Below the pieces are notes generated by a model, which was not told the origin of the DNA, did no database searches, and saw only the letters and a program-made list of their open reading frames with translations. The translations under genes and the position numbers were made by a program. DNA of 64,000 nt, taken from positions 72,429,910 through 72,493,909 of the forward strand of contig CM043960.1 of assembly GCA_014529385.2 (NCBI GenBank), written 5' to 3'. Below are positions 44,954 through 55,370 of this stretch, one piece after another; position 1 is the stretch's first letter, and each line of letters begins with the position of its first letter. Origin of the DNA: Adiantum capillus-veneris. Taxonomy: Eukaryota > Streptophyta > Polypodiopsida > Polypodiales > Pteridaceae.

Positions 44954-47195
44954 AGGTACTATATGTATTTTGAATATAATTTATTTTTCCCCCCCTCTAT
45001 ACACATTCCCCCCCACACACACCCACCCCCTAACACACTACACCCAACCACCCACCACAAAACACCACCCCATCCCCCCCCCCCCCCGCATTGATGTAAT
45101 AGGACATTATTTTACTGCTTAAAATCATGTCTTATAATGGGACTTGGCCCTTGCATAAATAAACGTGTACACTTCCTCTGGAGTATCGAGCGTGAATAAC
45201 TCCCCGTTCTCATTACACTGAGAAGGTGGCCTCTTCTTCTCTTTGGCTATGGATCTCCCCTGGCTAGGATATCTGCGTGCCGCTTGATGATTTCACATAA
45301 TGGAGGGCGGCTTGGCCCACTCATTACGCAAGCTCATAACGCGCGCAATTCAACCTATTTAAACAAGGTGAGGGTGCACCTTGCCCCTCACTTAGCCTTT
45401 GATTGGTTTTGTCGTGTGTTGTTACCGCCTGCTTCACGAACTGAGCTATGGAGCTCACTACTTAAACTTCTAAGGTGCTTTTTCTGGCCTTTACTTGCCT
45501 TACTTCCGGTTTAGGTTTTTAAAAAAAACAGTTAGTAGCACCCTGCCATTTTGTTGATTAGCATGATTAGAAATGGGGTCGTCAGATGCATTATGGGTTT
45601 TTTGACTTGTAGACATGACTGGTTTTTTCGACAGTTGATACTCTAGGGCTCTTGTACATTATATTGTTTTCCCTTAAAACTTTAAATGTATGATGATTTG
45701 TTGCTTAAAGAAGTTGACTGTTCAGGTTTTCTGTCAACTGGTTTTCTGAGTTAAAGCTGCGCGCAAACTGGCATCTCTTGATTATGTATTTTTGGCTTTG
45801 TTCAAGCCGCTGCAGGTCTTTGCAATTGCTGACTAAATTGGTTTTTTTTCTTTTAATTGGTTTGCTCATGGAAAAAGGGGGTTATTATTTGACTTCGTTG
45901 CATTCAAATTGTCTGGTACCTTGAGTTACTATGCAGTATGGGAAAAGATTGATATCTTGCACATTTAACAAACATGGCCGGGCATAACCTTTCGTTTTTA
46001 AGGGGGATGCTAATGGCTGGAGTACTATGATCATTGTTATGTTACTTCTAAAGGTAAGTAAATGGAAGCTACTTTTGGGTTTGGCATATGGAGAGGTACT
46101 AAACTATGTCTCTTTTTATGATGTACCTCGTTTGAAAGATGGATTCTTACTATTCTTGCCGCGCTGGTAGTACTATATTGCATGTTATCTACCACCCTTT
46201 TGGTACTTAGAGAAACCTTTCGAGTGGAGATATTGCTAAGCTATTGCATTTTCTCGAACCTAAGTACTAGGGTCGAAAAATGTTACGGGGCTTACTTTGA
46301 ATGACCTGATCAATATGGCATTTACAATCATTTTTGGACGAGCTAGGCCTCTACTTTTTGTCTTGCCATTGGTGGATGTCTAATTTGATTAAAATTACAT
46401 TGGACTTCATTACAACATCAGTTCTATGATTAGAAGGAAATTTCCTTGCTCTAAATAACAATTAAACCTCATTATTATAATTTAAAAAAAAAACTCATGA
46501 TGTTTGGATTCTTGGTGGACTATACCACTCTGTTTAGAAGGTGGAATTTACCAATCAGATTGGAAGTAATAAGAAAAGACTGCAAACATAAAAGTTCTAC
46601 TAATGACCTAGCTTGTTTAGAGAAAATAAATTCTTTAAGATGGACATGAATAACAACTGATTTGGTCCATTGATACCTGTAAAACACATCCAAGGCTAAC
46701 TGAATTGTTGTCTTGTTTGGATGGATGCAGGTAAGGACTCTGTCTTATCTTGGATGGTTTCTTTTCTTTGGCAAGCTACCCTACTTTGGATGGAACACTC
46801 ACTGATGACTTGGGAAGTTCTTTTACTATCTACATACTGAAAGGGGATCTCTTTCCTACAAACATTGTACTTAAATAATTATAATACTGAGTTATTTTTG
46901 TACATATCTGTTCCTTGACTCCATGGCCAGCTGTCTTTTGAATGTAAAAATTCAGTTATGTCTTATTAATTAAGATTTAACAGCTACACACACACACACA
47001 CACACACACATCTCCAAGAGAAGCCATGGCCAAAACCCTAATCAAGTTTGTTAAAACTTAATCTTCTTCTTCACACTACACTCTCCCTCTCCTCTCTCCT
47101 AATTCTCAATATTTCCATAGCTTGAATCCCCTTTGCCTCCTACCACTCTCTCATTCCAAGTAGCCAAATTGGTGGTCTTCAAGCGAAGTGAAGAG
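44372..47195 (+). repeat. LTR-like repeat A, copy 1 (interrupted)
   Basis: Starts TGTAAGGGCCTTCTCC and matches repeat A copy 2 (51,997-52,700): 44,372-44,906 pairs with 51,997-52,510 and 46,987-47,195 with 52,492-52,700 (ATGGTCAAAACCCTAATCA and GGTGGTCTTCAAGCGAAGTG at the end). CATAAAAAGAGGG near 44,775 could be a TATA box, and TG at the start suits an LTR. The right end lacks a clear CA boundary. Between the halves lies 44,954-46,986. Confidence 0.72.
44954..46986. other. 2.0-kb segment inserted into repeat A between microsatellites
   Basis: Absent from repeat A copy 2. It starts after a CT microsatellite (44,907-44,953) and ends at a CA microsatellite (46,987 on). Its left part is C-rich (14 consecutive C at 45,074-45,087). 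Next comes promoter-like sequence (CATAAATAAACG near 45,152) and then about 1.6 kb of T-rich DNA that resembles intron or UTR; ATGCAGGTAAGGACT near 46,726 resembles a splice junction. No protein motif. It may be a captured host-gene fragment or an unknown element. Confidence 0.5.
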
Positions 47196-48068
47196 CTGAC
47201 TACATCCAAAGCAAGGAGAAGACTAGACCATATACACACTAAGGTAATGTTTTCTTGTTCCTTTTAAGCTATTGCATTTGCTTGAAAGTCATTTACTTTC
47301 ATGCTCACATAAATCTATGCTTAAGCTCTCATTTTTCCATAAGGAAGCCTTTTTCTTGGTAAGAAGAAATAACTACTTGATTTTGTTGTTTCCCTCTAAT
47401 TATGGTTCATTATCATTCAATAACTAACCATGATGCTAACATGCTCATTATGAATGTTTTCAGACTGGTTGAAGGTTGAGGTGGCAACCAGAATACTATA
47501 TTATACTGTTAGCAACCCCGATGTTATTTCAAGTTCCGTTGTTTCAAGTTCTCTAGATTACCAGACTAATATGGCATAGAGAGAGTAGAAAGCACTCTCT
47601 TTAACCATAGGTGACTCGAGATCATACTAAAATAGCATGCATGTTGGATGATGATTAATATCTATGCGTGAAGGGTAGCCCTATCTTAATTAATGACGTT
47701 TTTCCTTGGAAGTGGAAATTTCCTTCCAATAAAGGTTACCCCCCCACCCCTCTTATCAATTGGAAAGTCCCAATGCCATAAGCCTCTTCTAGCTACGTAC
47801 ATAATTAATCCTCTTCAAGGTAGCAAAGGTATGTCTAAATCCATTCTTAAAGAAGAATTTGTTCATCAATTATACACCATTACATGAGAATTTTTCACTA
47901 CTCTGGCATGTCCACTCTTAGTAATGTCGCATTTTCACTCTTACACTACCATGCATGGAAGGGTTTCACTCTTGCATAAGCACTCAAGGAAGTTTCTTGA
48001 TTATTTATCTCATGATTTCAAGTTGGTGCATTTCAAAGTTTTGTGTTCACCACGCATAGATCACACCA
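47196..48068. other. Unassigned spacer
   Basis: No gene recognised. It lies between repeat A copy 1 and the 5' LTR of the gag-bearing element. Confidence 0.4.
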
Positions 48069-48852
48069 TGTAAAGGCTCCACATGCACACGTGGCGGAGG
48101 AGACAGGATACACAAGTCCTAGGATGAGGATAGGGATATGCCTTGAGGAGTATATGTGATTGCTTGAGAGATAACTAGATAACTTTAATAATACTAAAGA
48201 AAAAAGGAAGTAAAATGTTCTAGAAAGGAAAAAAGTGGGAACGACCTGATAAATGCACACTTACAAGGGTATGCAATGATTTGCATATTGCTTCCAAATG
48301 CTTAAAATGCATTCTTGGTTTGACATGAATACTATTTTCTAGTATCATAGTACTACCTTGGGAAGGTGCATTTATCAAACGATTCGGTGGGTGGGTGGAT
48401 TCTGGAGGGTTAATTGTTGGCCAAAAAGTTGAACCCAATTTTAAGATGTCCATTAAGTTAAGATATGGGGAAAAGGATCCCGATCTACGGAGTGGGGATA
48501 ATTCCACTCATCTTAGGAAACGCACTGACGACTGTGCTCGGTTCTAATCGGGAAAAACGCGTCAATGACCTTGAACCAAGGATGAATTAGAGGACTCCCA
48601 TCAGTTGACCCTGGAAGGTTGAGTTCACGTTTAGTAAGATGACTTTGACTGGAAATTTCAAAGCAATAAGGAAAGATATTTTGAGGTTAAGGGTTTTGTA
48701 AGAGCAAAGTGAATGCTATCACCCCCTTGAGTTGGCATCAAAGAGCGGGAGGAGTCCTATCTTGGTGTTTGTCTCAAGTGGGAGGATGTCAGGAATCGTG
48801 GTGTATCCATTTTGAGATGGTGCAACCGACGATCCCTGGCATGGCCCTCACA
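48069..48852 (+). repeat. 5' LTR of gag-bearing element
   Basis: TGTAAAGGCTCC to GGCCCTCACA, 784 bp. It matches 54,548-55,370 throughout (GTGGCGGAGGAGACAG, AACTAGATAA, GAGATGGTGCAACCGACG). Confidence 0.88.
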
Positions 48853-48854
48853 AG

Positions 48855-48866
48855 TGGTATTAGAGC
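48855..48866 (+). other. Primer-binding site
   Basis: TGGTATTAGAGC, two bases after the LTR, is complementary to the 3' end of initiator Met-tRNA with one mismatch (usual form TGGTATCAGAGC). Confidence 0.85.
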
Positions 48867-49529
48867 ATAGTTTCTATCCTTGGCCTGACAAAGATTTTCA
48901 GTATGAAATTTTGTAGGGTATTGAAAAAAATGACATGGGAATATTAACAAGAGAAAGTACTCCAGCTTGTGTAAGAATAAATGGAGATGGCAATTGTAGA
49001 AAAGAGAGAAGAAAAGAAAGAGGACATGATAAAGAAGTTTGTCTACCTTATCTTTCCTACCAAAGCGAGAATTGGAAATCTACATTGATAGGAGATCCAG
49101 TACAATATAGTTCTAGAATATTGCCTTGGGTCCCATGATTATGATTTGCATAATCTCTGTCTAGAAATGGTGATAGAAAAATTGGGAGCATGTCCCAAGT
49201 ATTCTTGTTGGACCCTTGCTGATGAAAACAAATTGGCATTGTAATTTGGGCTCGCTAGTCATTATTTTATCCAAGCCTACAATCTTATATTTTGCATTAC
49301 TATGCCAACCCTAGAGACTTCGAAGACAATCCTTTGAAAAGCATGAAATGGGAGAACTTAGAGAAAAAAAAGAGCTTCCCTTGACCGTTAATTATTTCCC
49401 AAATGTAGATTTTGGATGAGATAAAGAGAATCCACCTTCTGAAATGTCTGAGTTTTTATAAATCTACCCTTGAGTATTTGGGAATCTATTGCTAAGAGAA
49501 AGTAGTTTTGTTTGCCACAACCATAAAAC

Positions 49530-50752
49530 ATGCCACGTAAACTCCCAAGAGATAGAGCTGCGTGGGACTCGCCTGTAGCTAACACTTCAGATTTGATTCT
49601 TCCTGATACACAAGCGCCACCAACACCTCAAGTTGTCCATGTACCAAATCAGACATGGCTTGCTACAACACTTGTAGAAGATTTTGGATGTGACAAGGAT
49701 CTGAAGACCCTGCTCAAATCTGTGCAACCACGTCCATTTTTAGGCACGAGTGATGATGTGCCTACTCAACTAGAAGAATGGATAATTCAGATGGATGGCT
49801 ACTTTGCTCTTTCCGGCTACAATGCAGTTGCTCAGGGAATAATGGGGAGAGCTAAGTTAGAAGGACCAACAAAAACATGGTGGAAGCTCAATTTCCAATC
49901 TCACCAAGTAGCAGAGGTGACTCAAAGTTGGGATGAGTTAAAGCATCGTCTCAAGGAGAGATATCTTCCCCTAGACTATTCCACCACTAAAATGAATGAG
50001 TTTCTTTCTTGCAAGGTGGGAAATAGGTCTGTTGAAACTTACTATGAGGAGTTTGTTCGGCTTTCACGATATGTTCCTCTCATGAAAGAGGAACAAAAGC
50101 TAAGTCGCTTCATCCTTGGGCTTGGAGAAGATTGGGCTCCCAAATTAGAGTACCTTCGACCTACCTCACTGGCGGATGCTCTAATCTGGGCCAAGTCAAA
50201 ACACGAGAGTATTTTTAAGGGAGGTACTGCAACAAGTAGGAAGCATGATCTCCGTTTCTACCTCAATCAACCCTCTCAAGCACCCAAAGTTCCATTTATA
50301 CCAACGCTAGTTGCCCAACCCTGATAATCACCGCACTTTGTTCATGTGAATGCTCTTCCTGTCACTCAAAGTAAAAGGTAGATTCAGTGCTATGAATGTC
50401 TAGAATTTGGTCATAAGAAGGGCGAGTGCCCTAAAAGAAATCACCTAAGTAATTCAAACCTCCTTGTTAACCTTCAGAATCCACCCAATCAAGGGGGATA
50501 ATTTAAAAACCTTGGAGCAAGAAGAAGAAATTGAACCCAAGCAAGAACTCCCCCTACCACTCATTTTTGTTCTCAAAGGCCAACCGTCAATCCACCTAGA
50601 TCATCAACAATAAACTTTGTCTCAATAAAGGATGAGATAGATGAACAAGACAATGTATATGCTTCCTTGAATGCTAGTGATGACTGAAATTTGCAATCCC
50701 CCATTCTCGAGGCTAAGGAAGAGTATGAGGAAGGAGCTAGGGAAACATTTTA
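49530..50752 (+). pseudogene. Ty3/gypsy gag with zinc knuckle; first 264 codons intact
   Basis: Retrotransposon gag. The open frame from ATG at 49,530 gives 264 residues, with the capsid core at residues about 60-230 (EEWIIQMDGYFALS, GPTKTWWKLNF, LKERYLPLDYSTTKM, SVETYYEEFVRLSRY, LSRFILGLGEDW). The frame then meets TGA and TAA at 50,322-50,327 and a TAG near 50,379. The same frame nevertheless continues with the CCHC zinc knuckle CYECLEFGHKKGECPKR at 50,388 and an acidic segment containing EIDEQDNVYASL, to about 50,752. The family is distinct from the gag at 62,273. Protease and later pol domains are missing. Confidence 0.9.
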
Positions 50753-51996
50753 GACATGAAGGAGCCAAAGCTGCTACATAGAGAATGGTTTAGGAGGTTT
50801 TTTGTACAGTGGGAGGACTATCTCATTGAAGATACTTATTCAGAGCACTAGGAATGCCTTACTTCTCAGTTTTCTCAACTTTTTGATGAGAAATTTTCTC
50901 TTTTGTGCTCAAAATGGACCCCACTAGCCCATGTAATTACCACGACAAGCTCTATCTTACTAAACGTTTGTGTCACCCAAGAAATGTACCCTGACTATTT
51001 TGCTACATAATAACAAGATTAGTGTTATCCTTTGTAACTAAGCTAGCTACATTGGTATTTCTCTCAAAGGATTCTACAAACTACCAGACATAGGAAGCCA
51101 AGAACAAATTTAACTGTGCTTATCAAGAAAAAATCAAAGAAAGAAGGATTTAAGACAAGAACCAAGATCTTAATAAACGACAAACTTGTTAAGAGATACA
51201 ACAAAGATGGAATTTTTTACAAGTCAATAAGCCCATCCATCACATGATCACAAAAGAAACTATCACAAAGTGGGACAGATAGTATACCTTTCAGCCATAG
51301 GAAGAATTCGCTATGAAATTGCTACACTGATCTCTTGAGTATGAGGTGAGAAGTTAAAGGGCCCTCTAAGAGGTAAACCAAAGTGAGGGTAAAGATATAT
51401 CTTTTGATGAGGACAAAACTGTGCAAGCAAAAAGATTTGCGTGGAGAACCCACGATACATTGACCTCATCACGCAATAGTATCGAGAACCCAAACCCAAT
51501 GCTTCAATTACCATAGCCAAGTGGACATTGTTGCAAAAGTGATCCCAACCCCAAAGTGTCACCCTTGTTATGTCTCGGAACGTCCATTATTTGGTTTGAG
51601 CTACTGAAGTTCCCAATTGAGAAAAGCAGGCGCTCATACCACTTCACAAAATCCCTCCTGATTCACTTATTTGTTGTTGCAGATGAGGAATTGCCACAAA
51701 TAAGATCAACTCTTGCTACTGATCCATGAACTAAGGTAATGAACAAAGAGACAAAGTGAAGGATTGAAATAGATAATTCTAAGAAACTCTCGACAAGAAG
51801 ATGGAAAGAAGGGAGGAAGATCAAGGTAAGAATACCGTAAGAGATGAGGATAGATTGTGCCTTATGTAGATGAACGAGCTAGAAAAGAACGAATTAGCGT
51901 TATCTACAAGTTAAAGGTGTAACTTGTGGTTGATGATATACCACCTTCCTTAATTGTTTTGAGCTGAGGATAGCTCTTTCCTTTTGTTGGGGAGTT
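50753..51996. other. Interior of gag-bearing element without recognisable pol
   Basis: Where protease and RT should follow, no catalytic motif is found on either strand. The minus-strand ORF 51,562-51,311 is unidentified. Confidence 0.5.
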
Positions 51997-52700
51997 TGTA
52001 AGGGCCTTCTCCTAGCCCTTACGCAAGACCAACACATCTAAGCCGCCGACTTAAAAGATGAAAAATAAAAATAAAATAAAAGAAAGAAAAAAGGCTTGAG
52101 AAAATTCAGGCTCAATTTAAGCATCAAAGTATACTCACGAGATAGTTCCGGCTTATACCATGGGAACATGGATATAACCAATGCATAGGAAATTAGCTTT
52201 TCATTTTGAGAAAAAATTAGCATAAAGGGAAAGATAAGATAAGGGAAAAGGAGAAAGAAAAAGATAAATGAGAAAAGAAGAAGATAAGGATAAGGTGAGT
52301 AACTTGTTGAGAAAGTTTGATAAGTAAGATACGTTATCAAAGAAAGATAAGCTATCAAGATAAGTGAAAGCACTTGTAAAAAATGTGCATAAAAAGAGGG
52401 TTTCTCTTCTCATTTTTCACTTCTCTTCTTCATTTTTCTCAAGGTGCAAACTTGAGAGTAAGCTTGAGGAAGCCATAGCCAAACCTCTTTCACACACACA
52501 CACACACACACACATCTCTCTAAGAGAAGACATGGTCAAAACCCTAATCAAGTTTGTTAAAACTTAATCTTCTTCTTCACACTACAACTCTCCCTCTCTT
52601 CTCTCCTAATTCTGAATATTTATGTAGCTTGAATCCCCTTTGCCTCTTACCATTCTCTCATTCCAAGTAGCCAAATTGGTGGTCTTCAAGCGAAGTGATG
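51997..52700 (+). repeat. LTR-like repeat A, copy 2 (uninterrupted)
   Basis: TGTAAGGGCCTTCTCC to CTTCAAGCGAAGTG, about 704 bp, with a CA microsatellite at 52,492-52,515. It matches copy 1 at 44,372-47,195 minus the 2.0-kb insertion. It is nested inside the gag-bearing element. No target duplication was found. Confidence 0.75.
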
Positions 52701-53066
52701 CAAAGGGACCAAAATGGGATTTGTCAAGGTCGGGGTTAACTTGAAACTTACATCGAGACAAAACCTTAACTTCCAAGAGATTTTTTGTTTTCTTAAAGGT
52801 CTTGTTTGATTAAAGATTGAAATGAACTAAGAACTAAGAGACTATAGCTCAAGGAACTTAATATAAATTTAAACTAGGATTAAAAATTTATCGAGAAGAT
52901 TTGACGTGGATAGCCCTAGCATAACATAGAAGATCTAAGTGTGAACTTTGTCTTACATGCTTGGAAAAGTCCGATACAAGTGTTTACCTGTGGGATACAA
53001 TAGAGAATGGTCCCTTTTAGGTAGGACTAATAACCATTGGTCTATGTTTTGAGCTCGGGTTCATTC
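52701..53066. other. Unassigned interior sequence
   Basis: Part of the gag-bearing element's interior before the nested solo LTR; no motif seen. Confidence 0.4.
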
Positions 53067-53071
53067 ACTGT

Positions 53072-53512
53072 TGTTGAAAGGTCAACCTTTCAACAATGCT
53101 TCCACAAAGATTCCATAAAGATCCCTCAAAGATTCTCTAAAGATTCCAAATAAAGATGCTGATGAAGTGATGAAGACGAAGATGGATGCTGTAATGTGAA
53201 GATACAAGCTCATGGACATCATCAAATATCCCGTTATTATCATTTTGAGCCATTACGGCCACTTTTGTAATGTTTACGGGAACTTCATATTTTAAGTCAT
53301 CAATTGTATTGAGGCCACAGATGCTTGTTGGATGAGCAAAGCCAGCTCACGATGTTGTAATTAATCTCTATAGAAGCCTAGGGACAAATAAGGTCATTTT
53401 GGTCGGACATTAGGTTTTCTAAGACTTAGTATATAAGCCAAAACCTAAAGCTTTGTAAGGGGACTTCTAATAAATATGATCTTTTGTGTCGTTGGGAGAC
53501 TGCGAGAGAGTG

Positions 53513-53577
<65 letters not shown>

Positions 53578-54182
53578 TACAGGAGCTACGGTGGTCGGAA
53601 TCACGAATGGAGAGCAGCAGTGTGTTGCCCATGAGGAGAGCTACGCGTTGATGCTTACATCATGCGCGTTCGTCTGTGTTTTGGCAGATTCACCCGCGAG
53701 CTACTTTTGGAGTTTCGGTGAGTAACTGTTGTCCGTTTTTGCATTTCAGCATATCCACGCGATCAGAGCAAGTAGAGCTACACATTAGGCACTTTAGTTT
53801 TCAAAAACGTTGACTTGCAAAAATTGGCCAGACATCCTATGCGTTTCTGCACGGAGGCTATTGAGTAGGTTTTTTTGGTCACGGACCTTAGGGAGAGTGG
53901 CCTATTGGTGTTAATAGGATATCCCTCAAGTTTTGTAACGTTTCGAGAACGTCTAATGGGCTTTTGGCTTGCAGTAGCATCATAGGAGACTCTCTCATTC
54001 ACAAAACCGATGGCATGTAGAGTTGATATCTCTGTAGGAAGTAGTCATTAGTCGATCGAGTAGAGGTTGACACCCTTTGCTTGCTTCCACGCGCCAGCGG
54101 GTCGAGCTTCGTCCTCAGTTGACATTATATGTTAGGTGACTTCTCGCTATGCTGACGTCCGTCGCGGCGTACCCGTCCAACA
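53072..54182 (+). mobile_element. Solo LTR with perfect 5-bp target duplication
   Basis: Begins TGTTGAAAGGTCAACC and ends CCCGTCCAACA, with inverted TGTTG/CAACA termini. ACTGT flanks both sides (53,067-53,071 and 54,183-54,187). Inside, TATATAAG at 53,430 and AATAAA at 53,469 mark U3 and R. A GT microsatellite follows (53,517-53,574). No coding sequence, so the internal part was lost by LTR-LTR recombination. The ORF at 53,486-53,725 is mostly microsatellite. Confidence 0.9.
53430..53474 (+). promoter_or_regulatory. LTR TATA box and poly(A) signal
   Basis: TATATAAG (53,430-53,437) and AATAAA (53,469-53,474) are spaced as in compact plant LTRs. Confidence 0.65.
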
Positions 54183-54187
54183 ACTGT

Positions 54188-54547
54188 CCTAGAAACGGGA
54201 TTGAATGAAAGTGTGTCCCGACCGGGTGATATGGACCCGCGGATGCGTTTGGAAATTGACCTAGTCCGGGTAGGCCTGCTGCCGATGGAAAAAGGAGAAA
54301 GGAAAATGGACCTATGAAGGGATCTGGATAAGGGAGGAGGATGTGATTTAATTAAGGAACTCTTCTAATTGTTTGGTAAAAAGGAACCTTGGATAGGCTA
54401 GGAACCTAAATAGGTTATTCCGCAATTGTCCTCATAAGCCGGACCTTTGCTCTGCTTCTCGGATTATTGATTTAAAAAGAATCTAGAGTAGACTATTTTT
54501 ATAAGCCTTTCCCACACAAGATAAAGAAAAATAAGAATTGAAATCTA
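54188..54547. other. Unassigned interior sequence before 3' LTR
   Basis: Continues the sequence interrupted by the solo LTR. A purine-rich stretch (AAAGAAAAATAAGAA) lies just before the 3' LTR and may be its degenerate polypurine tract. Confidence 0.4.
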
Positions 54548-55370
54548 TGTAAAGGCACCACCTGCATACGTGGCGGAGGAGACAGAATACCCAAGTCCTG
54601 GGACAAGGATAGGCATATGCCTGGAGGAGATTATGTGATTACTTGAGAGATAACTAGATAATATTAATAATACTAAATGAAAAAGGAAGTAAAATGTTTT
54701 GAAAAGGAAAAAGTGGGAAGGACCTGATAAATGCACACCTGTAATGGTATGCAACAATTTGCATGCTGCTTTCAAATGCTTGAAATGTATTCCTTGTTTT
54801 GCATGATTGGAATACTATTTTCTAGTATCATAGTACTACCTTGGGAAGGTACATTTATCAAACGGTTCAGTGGGTGGGTGGATTCTGGAGGGTTAATTTG
54901 TTGGCTGAAAAGTTGAACCCAATTTTATGTTGTCCATTAAGTTAAGATATGGGAAAAAGGATCCTGATCTATGGAGTGAGGATCAAACTTGGGAATGAGG
55001 GATTTTTGTACTTAGTAATCTACTCATCTTAGGGGAACACACTGACGGCTATGCTCGGTCCTAATCTAGAAAAAAGCGTCAATGACCTTGAACCAAGGAT
55101 GAATTAGAGGACTCCCATTAGTTGACCCTGGAAGGTTGAGTTCACATTTAGTAAGATGACTTTGACTAGAAATTTCAAACCAATAAGGAAAGATATTTTA
55201 AGGTTAAGGGTTTTGTAAGAGCAAAGTGAATGCTAAGACCCCCTTGAGTTGGCATCAAACAGCAGGAGGAGTCGTGTCTTGGTGTAGGCCTCAAGCGGGA
55301 GGGATGTCACGAATCGGGGTGTACGCATTTTGAGATGGTGCAACCGACGGTCCCTGGCATGGCCCTCATA
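54548..55370 (+). repeat. 3' LTR of gag-bearing element
   Basis: TGTAAAGGCACC to GGCCCTCATA, 823 bp, the partner of 48,069-48,852. The last dinucleotide has changed from CA to TA. Confidence 0.86.

Larger units (their letters stand above)
48069..55370 (+). mobile_element. Gag-only Ty3/gypsy-type element with nested insertions
   Basis: Direct LTRs (48,069-48,852 and 54,548-55,370), a primer-binding site and a gag gene define the element. No RT, RNase H or integrase motif is present inside. The interior holds repeat A copy 2 and a solo LTR with its own target duplication. It would depend on an autonomous relative, or has lost pol by deletion. No target duplication was found around the whole element. 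Confidence 0.8.

Noticed and set aside
49530..50324. Host gene encoding a domesticated gag
   Set aside because: It lies between matching LTRs just after a primer-binding site, and its frame decays downstream, so it is an ordinary element gag.
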